Assembly: GCA_937924405.1 (NCBI GenBank)
Contig: CALDVW010000014.1
Coordinates: 1-40,783 of the forward strand
Source: an uncultured Lysobacterales bacterium
GTDB taxonomy: Bacteria; Pseudomonadota; Gammaproteobacteria; Xanthomonadales; SZUA-36
DNA: 40,783 bases
Reading direction: 5' to 3'
In this document: in pieces, positions 26,018 through 34,777 of the stretch
How the letters are laid out: each line of letters starts with the position of its first letter
Numbering within the stretch: the first letter of the stretch is position 1
Translations under genes and position numbers: made by a program
The notes under the pieces: model-generated
The model's input: the letters and a program-made list of their open reading frames with translations, nothing else
Told to the model about the DNA's origin: nothing
Database searches by the model: none

Positions 26018-26571
26018 AAATTCATACGCGGCAAATCCTCAACCCGGATATCCCGGAGTTTTGGAGCTTCCGCATCCTTTTTTGAAAGCTGGCCGGATTT
26101 GACCGGCCAGCGGATATTGATATCCGGGTCATTCCAGGCTACGCCTGCATCATATTCAGCGCGGAAAACAGAGGTGCAAAGATAGCTGAGCAGGACGGGG
26201 CCCTCAAGCACACAAAAGCCGTGAGCGAATCCTTCCGGGATATAAAACTGCCGATGATTTTCGGCAGACAGTTCCACCCCCGCCCACTGCTTGAAAGTCG
26301 GTGAATCGGTTCGGATATCCACCGCCACATCGAACATGCTTCCTGCCAGCACTGATACCAGTTTGCCCTGTGGTTCGGGGTACTGGTAATGCAGGCCGCG
26401 AATTACTCCAGGCCCTGAACGGGACAGGTTGGATTGTCTGAACTTTCCCGGCAAGCCCAATGATTCGTAGCGATCGGCGTGCCAGCTTTCCATGAAAAAG
26501 CCACGCTCATCCCCAAACACATCGGGTTCAATGATGGTTAAGCCGGGAATGCCCGTCTCGATGGTTTTCAC
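26014..26571 (-). CDS. rfbC: dTDP-4-dehydrorhamnose 3,5-epimerase
   Basis: RfbC (RmlC) epimerises dTDP-4-keto-6-deoxyglucose at C3 and C5. The 185-residue cupin has DERGFFMESWH, FRQSNLSRSGPGVIRGLHYQ (the conserved RGLHYQ with the catalytic His), AVDIRTDSPTFKQW and IPEGFAHGFCVL. The length is standard. It follows rfbA by 5 bases. Confidence 0.97.
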   Translation of the reverse strand: MKTIETGIPGLTIIEPDVFGDERGFFMESWHADRYESLGLPGKFRQSNLSRSGPGVIRGLHYQYPEPQGKLVSVLAGSMFDVAVDIRTDSPTFKQWAGVELSAENHRQFYIPEGFAHGFCVLEGPVLLSYLCTSVFRAEYDAGVAWNDPDINIRWPVKSGQLSKKDAEAPKLRDIRVEDLPRMNL

Positions 26572-26576
26572 TACCG

Positions 26577-27452
26577 CTAACCTCTGTCCAGGAGGTCCAG
26601 CAGATACTCACCGTAACCGCTTTTCAGCAGGGAATCCGCCAATTTCCTGACCTGCGCCTCGTTGACCCAGCCCTGCAGGAAGGCAATTTCTTCCGGGCAA
26701 GCCACCTTGAGCCCCTGCCGGCTTTCAATGGTTTCAATGAAACTCGAGGCCTGGTGCAGAGACTCATGGGTGCCGGTGTCGAGCCAGGCATATCCCCGGC
26801 CCAACCGTTCAACAGCCAGGCAGCCGTTCTCGAGATAGAGACGGTTCAGGTCTGTGATCTCCAGTTCGCCGCGTGCAGAGGGTTTGAGGCCGCGGGCCAG
26901 GGCACTGGCCTGTTCGTCATAGAAATACAAACCGGTGATCGCGTAGTGCGACCGGGGTTGCTGTGGTTTTTCCTCGATGCTGAGCACACGGAAATCCTCG
27001 TCGAACTCGACAACCCCGTAACGTTCGGGGTCACGCACCCAGTAACCGAAAACCGTAGCACCTTCCATTTGGGCTGTAGCCCGCGTCAGCACCTGGCTCA
27101 ACCCGCCACCGTGAAAAATATTGTCCCCAAGTATCAGGCAGGAAGGATCTCCGGCCAGGAAGTCTTCGGCAATGATCAGAGCCTGGGCAAGGCCATCCGG
27201 GCTCGGCTGGACTGCGTACTCCAGGCGGAGCCCCCAATCTTCGCCGTCGCCCAGCAATTGCCGGAACAGGGCTTGTTCGTGCGGCGTGGTAATGATCATG
27301 ATTTCCCGGATACCGGCTTGCATCAGTGTGGCCAGCGGGTAAAAAATCATGGGCTTGTCATACACGGGTAACAACTGCTTGCTGACCACCCGGGTCAATG
27401 GATAAAGACGGGTTCCGCTTCCGCCCGCCAGGATGATCCCTTTTCTGGACAC
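26577..27452 (-). CDS. rfbA: Glucose-1-phosphate thymidylyltransferase
   Basis: RfbA (RmlA) makes dTDP-glucose, the entry step to dTDP-rhamnose. I place the start at GTG 27452 ([20 protein letters not shown]), eight bases after AGGAGG, giving 291 residues. A GTG at 27482 would add ten residues and lacks a binding site. Motifs are [42 protein letters not shown] and [10 protein letters not shown]. The gene sits between rfbB (33 bases) and rfbC (5 bases). Confidence 0.96.
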   Translation of the reverse strand: MSRKGIILAGGSGTRLYPLTRVVSKQLLPVYDKPMIFYPLATLMQAGIREIMIITTPHEQALFRQLLGDGEDWGLRLEYAVQPSPDGLAQALIIAEDFLAGDPSCLILGDNIFHGGGLSQVLTRATAQMEGATVFGYWVRDPERYGVVEFDEDFRVLSIEEKPQQPRSHYAITGLYFYDEQASALARGLKPSARGELEITDLNRLYLENGCLAVERLGRGYAWLDTGTHESLHQASSFIETIESRQGLKVACPEEIAFLQGWVNEAQVRKLADSLLKSGYGEYLLDLLDRG

Positions 27453-27485
27453 TTTACAATCCTCCTCGGAAATCACAGCCACGCA

Positions 27486-28550
27486 TCAGGTGCCGATCAG
27501 GCCAAGCCTTTCGCCCTGGTAGCTGCCATCCTGAACGCGCCTGACCCATGCCTCGTTCTCCAGATACCAGTCTACGGTCCTTTGCAACCCGGATTCGAAA
27601 TCGACAGAAGGCCGCCAGGCAGTCTCGGTCATGAGCTTGTTGCAGTCTATTGCGTAGCGCCGGTCATGCCCGGGGCGATCAGTTACGTGCTCTATCAGCT
27701 CACGGCGTGGTCCTGCGGAAGGGTCGGGAAGGCGGTTATCGAGCGCGTCGCAAATCGCCCTGACTACCTGCAGGTTGGTCCGCTCGGACAGACCGCCGAC
27801 ATTGTAGACCTCGCCGGTTTTTCCCCCGGCAAGAACGCTGTTGATGGCATCAACATGGTCTTGCACAAACAGCCAATCCCTCACCTGAAGGCCGTCTCCG
27901 TAAACCGGCAAAGCCTTGAACTCCAGCGCATTCAGAACAATCAGTGGAATGAGCTTCTCGGGAAACTGGTATGGCCCGTAATTGTTCGAGCAGTTAGTGG
28001 TCAGTGTAGGCATTCCATAGGTGTGATGGAACGCCCGGACCAGGTGATCGGAACTCGCTTTGGAGGCTGCGTATGGCGAGTTCGGCGCATAGGCCGTCGT
28101 TTCCAGAAATGCACCGGTGTCCCCCAGGCTGCCATAGACCTCGTCTGTAGAAACATGCAGGAAACGAAAGGACTGTTGGTGCGATTCAGACAGGGTCTTC
28201 CACCAATCCAGTGAACACTGAAGCAAGTTCAAGGTGCCGACGACATTGGTCTCAACAAATGCAGAAGGCCCTTCGATGGAACGGTCGACATGGCTCTCGG
28301 CCGCAAAATTGACTATGGCTTCCGGCCGGTACTCTTCGATCAGCCCGGCCACCAGGGCTGCGTCACCAATATCACCATGGACAAACACATGCCGATCGTT
28401 GTTCTCGAGCGACTTCAGCGTGTCCAGGTTGCCGGCATAAGTCAGCAAATCGAGGTTTATGATTCGTAGCGCATCGTCTTGTGACAAGCAGCGCAGCACA
28501 TAATTACCGCCGATGAAACCGGCGCCGCCGGTCACAAATAGGGTTCTCAT
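27486..28550 (-). CDS. rfbB: dTDP-glucose 4,6-dehydratase
   Basis: RfbB (RmlB) converts dTDP-glucose to dTDP-4-keto-6-deoxyglucose with bound NAD. The 354-residue extended SDR has TGGAGFIGGNYV (7-18), HVSTDEVYGSLG with catalytic Asp and Glu, PYAASKASSDHLV with catalytic Tyr and Lys, and NNYGPYQFPEKLIPL. It starts 20 bases after the ssb stop, so ssb and the rhamnose genes may share a transcript. Confidence 0.97.
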   Translation of the reverse strand: MRTLFVTGGAGFIGGNYVLRCLSQDDALRIINLDLLTYAGNLDTLKSLENNDRHVFVHGDIGDAALVAGLIEEYRPEAIVNFAAESHVDRSIEGPSAFVETNVVGTLNLLQCSLDWWKTLSESHQQSFRFLHVSTDEVYGSLGDTGAFLETTAYAPNSPYAASKASSDHLVRAFHHTYGMPTLTTNCSNNYGPYQFPEKLIPLIVLNALEFKALPVYGDGLQVRDWLFVQDHVDAINSVLAGGKTGEVYNVGGLSERTNLQVVRAICDALDNRLPDPSAGPRRELIEHVTDRPGHDRRYAIDCNKLMTETAWRPSVDFESGLQRTVDWYLENEAWVRRVQDGSYQGERLGLIGT

Positions 28551-28570
28551 TCTATATCTCTGCTATTCGC

Positions 28571-29053
28571 TCAGAATGGAATATCGTCTTCCGCGAAATT
28601 TTCGTCCGCAGCTACCGCAGCAGGCTGGGCCTGCTCCTGGTTTTGATTCTGTTGAGCAGGCTTGCTGTCACGGAATCCGTCGCGATTTTGTTGTGGGCGT
28701 GCCGAAGCTTCGCCGCCGCGACTGCCGAGCATTTGCATTTCATTGGCCACAATTTCTGTCGAGTAGCGGTCCTGGCCATCCTGGCCCTGCCACTTGTTGG
28801 TACGCAGGGAACCTTCAATATAAACCTGGCTGCCCTTGCGAAGATATTCACCCGCAATCTCGGCCAGCCGGCTGAAAAAAACGACCCGGTGCCATTCGGT
28901 ACGCTCCTGGTTTTCACCGGTCTGTTTGTCCCGCCAGGACTCACTGGTGGCAACTCTGATGTTGGTGATTGCCCCGCCACTGGCGGTATAGCGGGTTTCG
29001 GGATCCGCTCCGAGATTGCCGACCAGAATGACTTTATTTACACCTCGCGCCAT
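28571..29053 (-). CDS. ssb: Single-stranded DNA-binding protein
   Basis: SSB coats single-stranded DNA during replication, repair and recombination. The 160-residue protein has the OB fold at 1-110 ([21 protein letters not shown], split by its conserved [23 protein letters not shown]). A Gln-rich linker and the acidic tip DDIPF, which recruits partner proteins, follow. AGGAGG lies close to the ATG. It follows the MFS gene by 41 bases, the order seen beside uvrA in Pseudomonas, although uvrA is elsewhere here. Confidence 0.97.
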   Translation of the reverse strand: MARGVNKVILVGNLGADPETRYTASGGAITNIRVATSESWRDKQTGENQERTEWHRVVFFSRLAEIAGEYLRKGSQVYIEGSLRTNKWQGQDGQDRYSTEIVANEMQMLGSRGGEASARPQQNRDGFRDSKPAQQNQNQEQAQPAAVAADENFAEDDIPF

Positions 29054-29094
29054 ATGGCACCTCCTAGAAAATCAATCACCAAAGTGTAGCACAG

Positions 29095-30270
29095 TCAGCC
29101 CTTTTCTCCTGTCAGAAAAAAGCGCTTTGACAGCAGTTTAAGAACGACACCCCAGAGGCCGCAAACCACGCCCGCCGACAGTAATGCCGTTTCGCTTCCA
29201 TAACCTTGCAGCAACCAGCCGCCGGCCACTCCGCCGGCGAATGCGCCGAGGAACTGGAGAGTGCTGTAAATCCCCATTCGGCGGCCTCGTCCGCGGCTGC
29301 CCGTGATTCGGGACAGCAGGGCTGGCATGCCGGCTTCGAGCAGGTTGAACGCCAGGAAATAGGCCGTGAGCAATAGCGCCAGAACAGCCAGGCCCGAACT
29401 CAGGGCAATCAGGCCAATCGCCGCGGCCAATAGCAGGAAAGCCAGGGGAAGCATGTGCTGTTCTGACAGGTTCGCTCCCACCTTGCGCAGAATGGGCAGC
29501 ATCAAGATTACCGACCCGATCATCGCCGGCACGTAAAGTTTCCAATGCCCGGAAAGCTCAAACCCGAGGTTTCCCACCAGCCAGGGCGGCAACGATACAA
29601 AAAGTAAAGTCATTGCCCCGTGCAGCAGGAAGACGCTGAAAGCCAGCAGCCAGATGGGCGCAAGGTCAAATTCACCTTCCCATTGCGCCTCCGCAACCGG
29701 CCGGGCCGCTCGGGGAATCGTCATGACCAGCCCCATACCCGCGATGGCGAATATCACCGTCAACCAGAACAGTCCGCCCAGGCCCAGCAGGTTAGCCAGT
29801 GGCACCGACAACACCATGGACAGCAGGAACGCGCCGCCAATACCCATGCCGATAATCGCCATGATGATTGGCCGGCGCTCCGGCCGGGTAACATCGGCCG
29901 CATAGGCCATGGCTACGCCGGCAATCGCTCCACAACCCTGGAGTGCCCGCCCCGCGATCAGGCCGGGCATCGAATCCGCCATTGCGGAAACCATGCCGCC
30001 AAGTGCGAATAATCCGAGGCCAAGCAGCAAAACCGGGCGTCTTCCCCAACGGTCGGAAAGCCAGCCGAAAGGTTGCTGTAGAATGGCTTGGGTCAGGCCG
30101 TAGATTCCCACGGCAAGGCCGGCCGACTGGGGCGTGAATCCCGGCACGTCCCGCGCCAGAACCATGAATACGGGGAGAATCAGGAACAGGCCGAGCATGC
30201 GGAAGGTAATCACCCCCGAAAGGGTGGCCGCAAATCTCAATTCCCGGGTTTTTTCTCTGGCAGCAGACAA
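29095..30270 (-). CDS. MFS transporter (YajR-like)
   Basis: This inner-membrane transporter of the major facilitator superfamily has about 12 helices. Motif A appears as GWLSDRWGRRPVLL between helices 2 and 3, and RALQGCGAIAG follows. I place the start at TTG 30270 (SAAREKTRELRFAATLSG), seven bases after AGGAG, giving 391 residues. The ATG at 30297 overlaps a perfect TATAAT (30296-30301), so RNA would begin downstream of it. The substrate is unknown. The neighbours (ssb after it, ispB divergent) match the PA4233-type gene of Pseudomonas except that uvrA is replaced by ispB. Confidence 0.88.
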   Translation of the reverse strand: MSAAREKTRELRFAATLSGVITFRMLGLFLILPVFMVLARDVPGFTPQSAGLAVGIYGLTQAILQQPFGWLSDRWGRRPVLLLGLGLFALGGMVSAMADSMPGLIAGRALQGCGAIAGVAMAYAADVTRPERRPIIMAIIGMGIGGAFLLSMVLSVPLANLLGLGGLFWLTVIFAIAGMGLVMTIPRAARPVAEAQWEGEFDLAPIWLLAFSVFLLHGAMTLLFVSLPPWLVGNLGFELSGHWKLYVPAMIGSVILMLPILRKVGANLSEQHMLPLAFLLLAAAIGLIALSSGLAVLALLLTAYFLAFNLLEAGMPALLSRITGSRGRGRRMGIYSTLQFLGAFAGGVAGGWLLQGYGSETALLSAGVVCGLWGVVLKLLSKRFFLTGEKG

Positions 30271-30295
30271 CGAAAGGCTCCTGAATTGGGGAGGC

Positions 30296-30301
30296 ATTAT
30301 A
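30296..30301 (-). promoter_or_regulatory. -10 box for the MFS-ssb-rfb run
   Basis: A perfect TATAAT on the minus strand overlaps the first possible ATG of the MFS gene. No good -35 lies at the right distance. If used, the transcript would start near 30289 and favour the TTG start at 30270. Confidence 0.4.
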
Positions 30302-30313
30302 GGTGGAACAGTC

Positions 30314-30341
30314 TTGTGTTCATACAAGCCGGATTTATAAT
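30314..30341 (+). promoter_or_regulatory. Promoter of ispB
   Basis: TTGTGT (30314-30319), a 16-base spacer and TATAAT (30336-30341) precede the ispB ATG by 27 bases. Confidence 0.65.
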
Positions 30342-30368
30342 TGAAACAATTCAGCATCAGGCAACAGA

Positions 30369-31379
30369 ATGACCCAGCTCAACGTCCAGGTAGAAGTTGA
30401 CCGGAAATACCCGGCGGACATTCGAAAAGTATTCGAATTGTGCGCGCAGGATATGTCCTCCGTCGACCAATTGATCCGGGAAAGCCTGGACTCCAAAGTT
30501 GTATTGATCCGGCAGGTCGCAGAGTACATTATCGATTCTGGCGGTAAGCGGCTCAGGCCCATGCTCGTGGTGCTCGCCGCACGGGCCTGCGGCTACCAGG
30601 GAACCAATCACCTGGTGGCAGCTGCCATCATTGAATTCATTCACACTGCCACCCTGCTCCACGACGATGTTGTCGATGAGTCAGACCTTCGACGCGGCAA
30701 GGAATCGGCGCACGCGGTCTGGGGAAATGCAGCCAGCGTGCTGGTCGGCGATTTTCTTTACTCCAGAAGTTTCCAGATGATGGTCACCATCGACTCGATG
30801 CATGTGATGGGGATTTTATCTGACGCCACCAACACGATTGCGGAAGGCGAGGTCGAACAACTGTTGAACATGCACGACCCCGAAGTCAGTGAAGAAAGCT
30901 ATTTCAGTGTGATCGAGAAAAAAACCGCCAAACTGTTCGAAGCAGCTTGCCAATTGGGCGCCGTTATCGCAGGCAAGCCAGAACTCGAGGGGTCGATGGC
31001 GCGGTTCGGACGCGAGTTGGGGGTCGCGTTCCAGGTGGCGGACGACGTGCTGGATTACACGGCGGACGCTGACATGCTCGGAAAAAACATTGGCGATGAC
31101 CTGTCCGAAGGCAAGCCCACTCTGCCCCTGATCCTCAGTCGGAAATCACTCGGGCCGGAACAACAGGCCATCATCGACGCCACCATTCGCGAGGGCGGAA
31201 CTGGGCAGATCGATGAGATCGTGAAATTGATCAGTGACAGCGGAGCGTTGCGGGAGTCAATGGACATGGCATGTCAACGCTCGGATGCCGCCATGAATGC
31301 CCTCTCTTTCCTGCCTGAATCCCCCTGGAAAGACGCCATGGCGGCCCTGGCGTCTTACAGTATTTCCCGCAACCACTAA
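30369..31379 (+). CDS. ispB: Octaprenyl (polyprenyl) diphosphate synthase
   Basis: This enzyme builds the side chain of ubiquinone by adding IPP units to FPP. The 336-residue trans-prenyltransferase has the first Asp-rich motif [15 protein letters not shown] (97-110), GGKRLRP (58-64), the second Asp-rich motif ADDVLDY and [17 protein letters not shown]. The N-terminus is about 14 residues longer than in E. coli. It uses IPP made by IspH, encoded earlier in the window. In Pseudomonas it diverges from rplU; here it diverges from the MFS gene. Its stop overlaps that of the convergent cyclophilin gene. Confidence 0.96.
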   Translation: MTQLNVQVEVDRKYPADIRKVFELCAQDMSSVDQLIRESLDSKVVLIRQVAEYIIDSGGKRLRPMLVVLAARACGYQGTNHLVAAAIIEFIHTATLLHDDVVDESDLRRGKESAHAVWGNAASVLVGDFLYSRSFQMMVTIDSMHVMGILSDATNTIAEGEVEQLLNMHDPEVSEESYFSVIEKKTAKLFEAACQLGAVIAGKPELEGSMARFGRELGVAFQVADDVLDYTADADMLGKNIGDDLSEGKPTLPLILSRKSLGPEQQAIIDATIREGGTGQIDEIVKLISDSGALRESMDMACQRSDAAMNALSFLPESPWKDAMAALASYSISRNH

Positions 31380-31888
31380 CCCAGGATATCGTTCCACGCA
31401 TTGATCCGGTCAGATTGACTCGCCAATAAGCCTTCTTCACCCGCCAGATCAATCGAGGCAATCGTGTCTCCCATTTCTATGGAGTCCACTACGGCCTGGT
31501 CACTGGGCCCTGCGACCTCGCCGAAGACGGTATGACGGCCATCCAGCCAGGATGTTTCAACATGAGTAATGAAAAACTGGCTGCCGTTGGTAGCGGGGCC
31601 CGAGTTGGCCATGGACAATTTGCCAGGCGAGTCATGCCGAAGCTCCGGGGTACATTCATCTTCAAAACGATAACCCGGCCCCCCGGTACCGGTGCCATGC
31701 GGGCAACCGCCCTGGATCATGAAATCCGGGATCACGCGGTGAAATGTCAGCCCGTCATAGTAGCCTTTTTTCGCAAGATTAACGAAATTAGCAACTGTTA
31801 CAGGCGTTTTATCAGCAAATAGGCGCAAATTAATATCTCCCTTGCTGGTATGCATCACGGCTTTCAATTCCCCAACTGTTTCGTTCAC
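31376..31888 (-). CDS. Cyclophilin-type peptidyl-prolyl isomerase
   Basis: This 170-residue cytoplasmic cyclophilin (no signal peptide) has the catalytic segment [13 protein letters not shown], then [17 protein letters not shown] and [11 protein letters not shown]. It most resembles PpiB-type enzymes. The start is GTG at 31888 with AGGAG nine bases ahead. A later ATG ([10 protein letters not shown]) would also give a full catalytic domain. It lies downstream of murD2 on the same strand, separated by the structured region at 31953-32033. Confidence 0.92.
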   Translation of the reverse strand: MNETVGELKAVMHTSKGDINLRLFADKTPVTVANFVNLAKKGYYDGLTFHRVIPDFMIQGGCPHGTGTGGPGYRFEDECTPELRHDSPGKLSMANSGPATNGSQFFITHVETSWLDGRHTVFGEVAGPSDQAVVDSIEMGDTIASIDLAGEEGLLASQSDRINAWNDILG

Positions 31889-31952
31889 GATTTACTTCTC
31901 CTTTTGAAAAAATATTTGCAACTTTTTTGCCTCGAGGGCGGTCTATTTACAA

Positions 31953-32033
31953 GAGGCCGCGGGATGGTCTCTCCCTCAACCAGACGGGGTAATTTCTGCA
32001 CTCCTCATCCCTGAACCCGCGGCCTCATTTTTT
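31953..32033 (+). ncRNA. Candidate small RNA with terminator stem
   Basis: GAGGCCGCGGG (31953-31963) pairs perfectly with CCCGCGGCCTC (32016-32026), and TTTTTT follows at 32028-32033, as at the end of a plus-strand RNA. The ~52-base interior has further pairings (GGGATG with CATCCC; GTCT with AGAC). A TATTTA at 31944-31949 would start RNA almost exactly at the first base of the stem. It overlaps the end of murD2 on the opposite strand. I found no match to 4.5S or 6S RNA. On the minus strand no T tract follows, so a murD2 terminator explains it less well. Confidence 0.35.
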
Positions 32034-33395
32034 GTCTGTCTGAAAAGACTCAGCCTTCTCATGAATGAACCCGCACAACTCAGTGAACTGACGTCCCCGG
32101 TCACTGAAATCCCTGAATTGCGGGAAACTCGGTGCGCCCGGTGACAATAACACCAACCCGCCCTGCGGCGTAAGTTCCTGCGCCAATTCAACTGCATCTG
32201 GCAGGTTTTCCGACTCATGTAATCCTTTGGGCGGACTGATACCGGCCTGCCGCATTTCACGAATCACGCGGGAGCCGTTATCGGGAATCCCGATAATGGA
32301 AACAGGCAATCTCGCCTGGATCCTACCCAGATACGGTGCCCAGTCCAGGCCTCTGTCGAGCCCACCAAGCAACAGGGTGACCTGTCCGCCAAGCGTCTCC
32401 AGCGCTGCCACCGTAGCCACAGGAGTCGATGAGATACTGTCATTCACATACCGGATTCCAGCCTTTTCGCCGAGCACCTCCAGTCGATGTGGCAAGCTGC
32501 GGAAAGACGAAATGCTCCGCCCGGCGGCGGAAATATCTTCTCCGATAATTCGGAGTACGGTGAGTGCCGCAGCCGTATTGGACAGATTATGCGCACCCGG
32601 CAAACTCTCCGGGGGAACCACTGGCAGGGGAGAATTGGCGTCAAACAAGCCACCCTGGCCAGCCCGGATACCCCCGGCGGAGTTGAACCAGCTGACCGAT
32701 TCCCGATCGGCAAAAAGCTCAGCCAGTAAAGTATCGCCGGCATTGAGCACCAGCGGCCTGTCGCCCGCCAGTTCAGCAAGCCGCAGCTTGTCATTGAGGT
32801 ATGCCTGTTCACTGCCATGCCAGTCGAGGTGCTCGGGCGAAAGGTTCAGAATCACGGAAATGTCCGGCCTGGCTTCAAGGTCGGCCAACTGGTAGCTGGA
32901 CAGCTCGATGATCCACCAATCGATACCCCGGTCGTCGCATGCCAGCAACGGCAAACCAATATTTCCGGCCAGGCGAACCCGGCACCCGAAAGAGTGCAGG
33001 ATATGCGCCAGGAGGGCCGAGGTCGTGCTCTTTCCCTTGGTGCCGGTGATGCAGATCGTCTGCTCGTTTTCGTGACTGGCAAACCAGAGATTGCTGGGCG
33101 TCGTAATTCGCACCCCAGCAGCCCGGGCATTCTGAATACATTTCCGGTAAGGGCTGACTCCAGGCGAGCGCACCAAAATATCGAATTGCTCCAACCCGGC
33201 ATTGGCAAGCGGCCCGATGTGTAACCGATCATGGTCCGAAAGAGCTGAAGACAGCGCCCTGTCGGGGTCGGCTTCGGCCAGCAGCGACAGCTCGATATCG
33301 GGGTACAGTGACCGCAGATATTCGCGCGCCGCCTGACCTTCACGGCCAACGCCGAGAATGGCGACGCGGCCCGATTCGAGACTAACGGCGGGCAT
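32025..33395 (-). CDS. murD2: UDP-MurNAc-L-Ala:L-glutamate ligase (MurD2-type)
   Basis: This 456-residue Mur ligase adds glutamate to UDP-MurNAc-L-Ala. The ATP site is GTKGKSTT (118-125), then ELSSYQL and NLSPEHLDWH. The D-Glu-contacting motifs of ordinary MurD are changed: NDSKAT-type becomes NDSISST (318-324), GGDGKSADF-type becomes GGLDRGLDW (344-352) and SPACASLDQF-type becomes SPGAPSFPQF. Together with the overlap with murL this points to MurD2, which uses L-Glu. Start ATG 33395 has AGGTG upstream and overlaps murL by 14 bases; a TTG at 33416 is the alternative. No other peptidoglycan cluster gene is adjacent. The L-Glu preference is inferred. Confidence 0.87.
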   Translation of the reverse strand: MPAVSLESGRVAILGVGREGQAAREYLRSLYPDIELSLLAEADPDRALSSALSDHDRLHIGPLANAGLEQFDILVRSPGVSPYRKCIQNARAAGVRITTPSNLWFASHENEQTICITGTKGKSTTSALLAHILHSFGCRVRLAGNIGLPLLACDDRGIDWWIIELSSYQLADLEARPDISVILNLSPEHLDWHGSEQAYLNDKLRLAELAGDRPLVLNAGDTLLAELFADRESVSWFNSAGGIRAGQGGLFDANSPLPVVPPESLPGAHNLSNTAAALTVLRIIGEDISAAGRSISSFRSLPHRLEVLGEKAGIRYVNDSISSTPVATVAALETLGGQVTLLLGGLDRGLDWAPYLGRIQARLPVSIIGIPDNGSRVIREMRQAGISPPKGLHESENLPDAVELAQELTPQGGLVLLSPGAPSFPQFRDFSDRGRQFTELCGFIHEKAESFQTDKK

Positions 33396-34776
33396 CAAAT
33401 TCACCTGCCTCTTCAAGGGACTTGAGCAGATCCACCGGAATGCAGTGCTTTGCGCAAGGCTGCATCAGCCCCTCCAGCCCGGGCACTCCCACGCGGTTCA
33501 AATCCGCTTGCAACAACCGCACAATGGCATGATCACGCCATTCCGGTTTCCGGCTCAAATGCGCCATGGCCGCACGACTTTCCCCGGCTTCTCCGACGCA
33601 TTCGAATGGCTTGTCCCGCCCCAGGTTACACAATGCCCTGAACCCATCCTCCTGGCCAATGTCATCCAGGAGGTCGCCACCCTGGATTGCAGCTACCTGC
33701 TGAGGTGTAAGAAACAAGGCCAGGCTGAGCGCTGCAAAGAGGCACTTGGGGCAATCCAGGCACCAACGGCCCTCAATGCGCGGGCCATCGAGATGAAAGT
33801 TGCGGTTGCAGCTTGAGTAAATGGAGTGATACTTCTTCATCGTGCTGAATCGTTCTACGATTCCAAGCTCTGAAAATGGCCGGAGAATGGAAAAATACTC
33901 AATTTCCTGGCTCACCTGCTCCGCAATCACCTTCCGAAAACTCTTTTCAAACGATGAACTCTTGCTGTACTGGTGATTTATTTCAGCCCCTTCAGGGCTG
34001 ATCAGGGTCGCCTCGTCTGCAGACCGTTCATTTGAAAAGACGATGTAGCGGAACCCGTACAGAATGGATGCGCAGAGTAATACAGCCGAGTTGATGGCCG
34101 TTACCGGCACATGCCCGTTCCACGCACCCGCCCGATTCATTTTTTCGAGTTGGGGCGCCAACTCACGCCGAATTTGGAGCAGGGGCAGTCCGGCCGCCTT
34201 GACAGTTTGCATGATCAGATCTGAGCCGCCAATGCACACGGGCAATACTTCGACTCCCGCCCTCTTTATCAGGTTCAGGCCAACCAGGCTGTCTTTGCCA
34301 CCACCCATCGCCACCAGGGCCCGGTCAGGCAAAATCAGGGAGCTAACGGCTCCCAACCGGTCAGGATCAAGCCCTTGACTCGCACCCGCCTCTGCCCCGC
34401 TAAACCGCACTCTGCCGGCCACATCCAGCTGATTCAAATATCCCATCTCCGCCAGGCCTTCGACATACAATTCAGTCAGAAACCCTGACATCCCAGCCAA
34501 TGACGACAATGGCCGCAGTTGCATGTTCGGACTGAGACCCGCTTTGTAGTAACTGACCCCCGCTACCAGGTGAAGAATCTCCAGCGCGCTTTGAAACGCG
34601 CTCTGGCGGGAAGCCTCGGGGGGCCAGGGAGCATATGGGAAAGTAATACGTTCGACCAGCTCGGGCCCATTATCGAAGCGATAAACGAGGCGGATCACCC
34701 CCTCTGCGGGCGAATACTGACATTCTGTAAACTGAAAGCTGGTGGACTCTCTTGGATCGGGAATGGCCTGACTCAT
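33382..34776 (-). CDS. murL: UDP-MurNAc-L-Ala-L-Glu epimerase (MurL)
   Basis: I identify this 464-residue protein as MurL, which epimerises the terminal L-Glu of UDP-MurNAc-L-Ala-L-Glu to D-Glu using ATP; it was described in Xanthomonas oryzae. An ATP-pyrophosphatase-like loop MGGGKDSLVG lies at 157-166, followed by IGGSDLIMQT, FSNERSADEAT and SIYSSCNRNF. A cysteine cluster WCLDCPKC spans 338-345. It is placed between lysC (1-base gap) and murD2 (14-base overlap), the expected partner. The identification rests on remembered family features and context. Confidence 0.85.
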   Translation of the reverse strand: MSQAIPDPRESTSFQFTECQYSPAEGVIRLVYRFDNGPELVERITFPYAPWPPEASRQSAFQSALEILHLVAGVSYYKAGLSPNMQLRPLSSLAGMSGFLTELYVEGLAEMGYLNQLDVAGRVRFSGAEAGASQGLDPDRLGAVSSLILPDRALVAMGGGKDSLVGLNLIKRAGVEVLPVCIGGSDLIMQTVKAAGLPLLQIRRELAPQLEKMNRAGAWNGHVPVTAINSAVLLCASILYGFRYIVFSNERSADEATLISPEGAEINHQYSKSSSFEKSFRKVIAEQVSQEIEYFSILRPFSELGIVERFSTMKKYHSIYSSCNRNFHLDGPRIEGRWCLDCPKCLFAALSLALFLTPQQVAAIQGGDLLDDIGQEDGFRALCNLGRDKPFECVGEAGESRAAMAHLSRKPEWRDHAIVRLLQADLNRVGVPGLEGLMQPCAKHCIPVDLLKSLEEAGEFDARR

Positions 34777-34777
34777 T

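Noticed and set aside
31953-32033. 4.5S (SRP) RNA or 6S RNA
   Set aside because: The GGAAGCAG-type SRP apical motif and the long 6S hairpin with a central bubble are absent.
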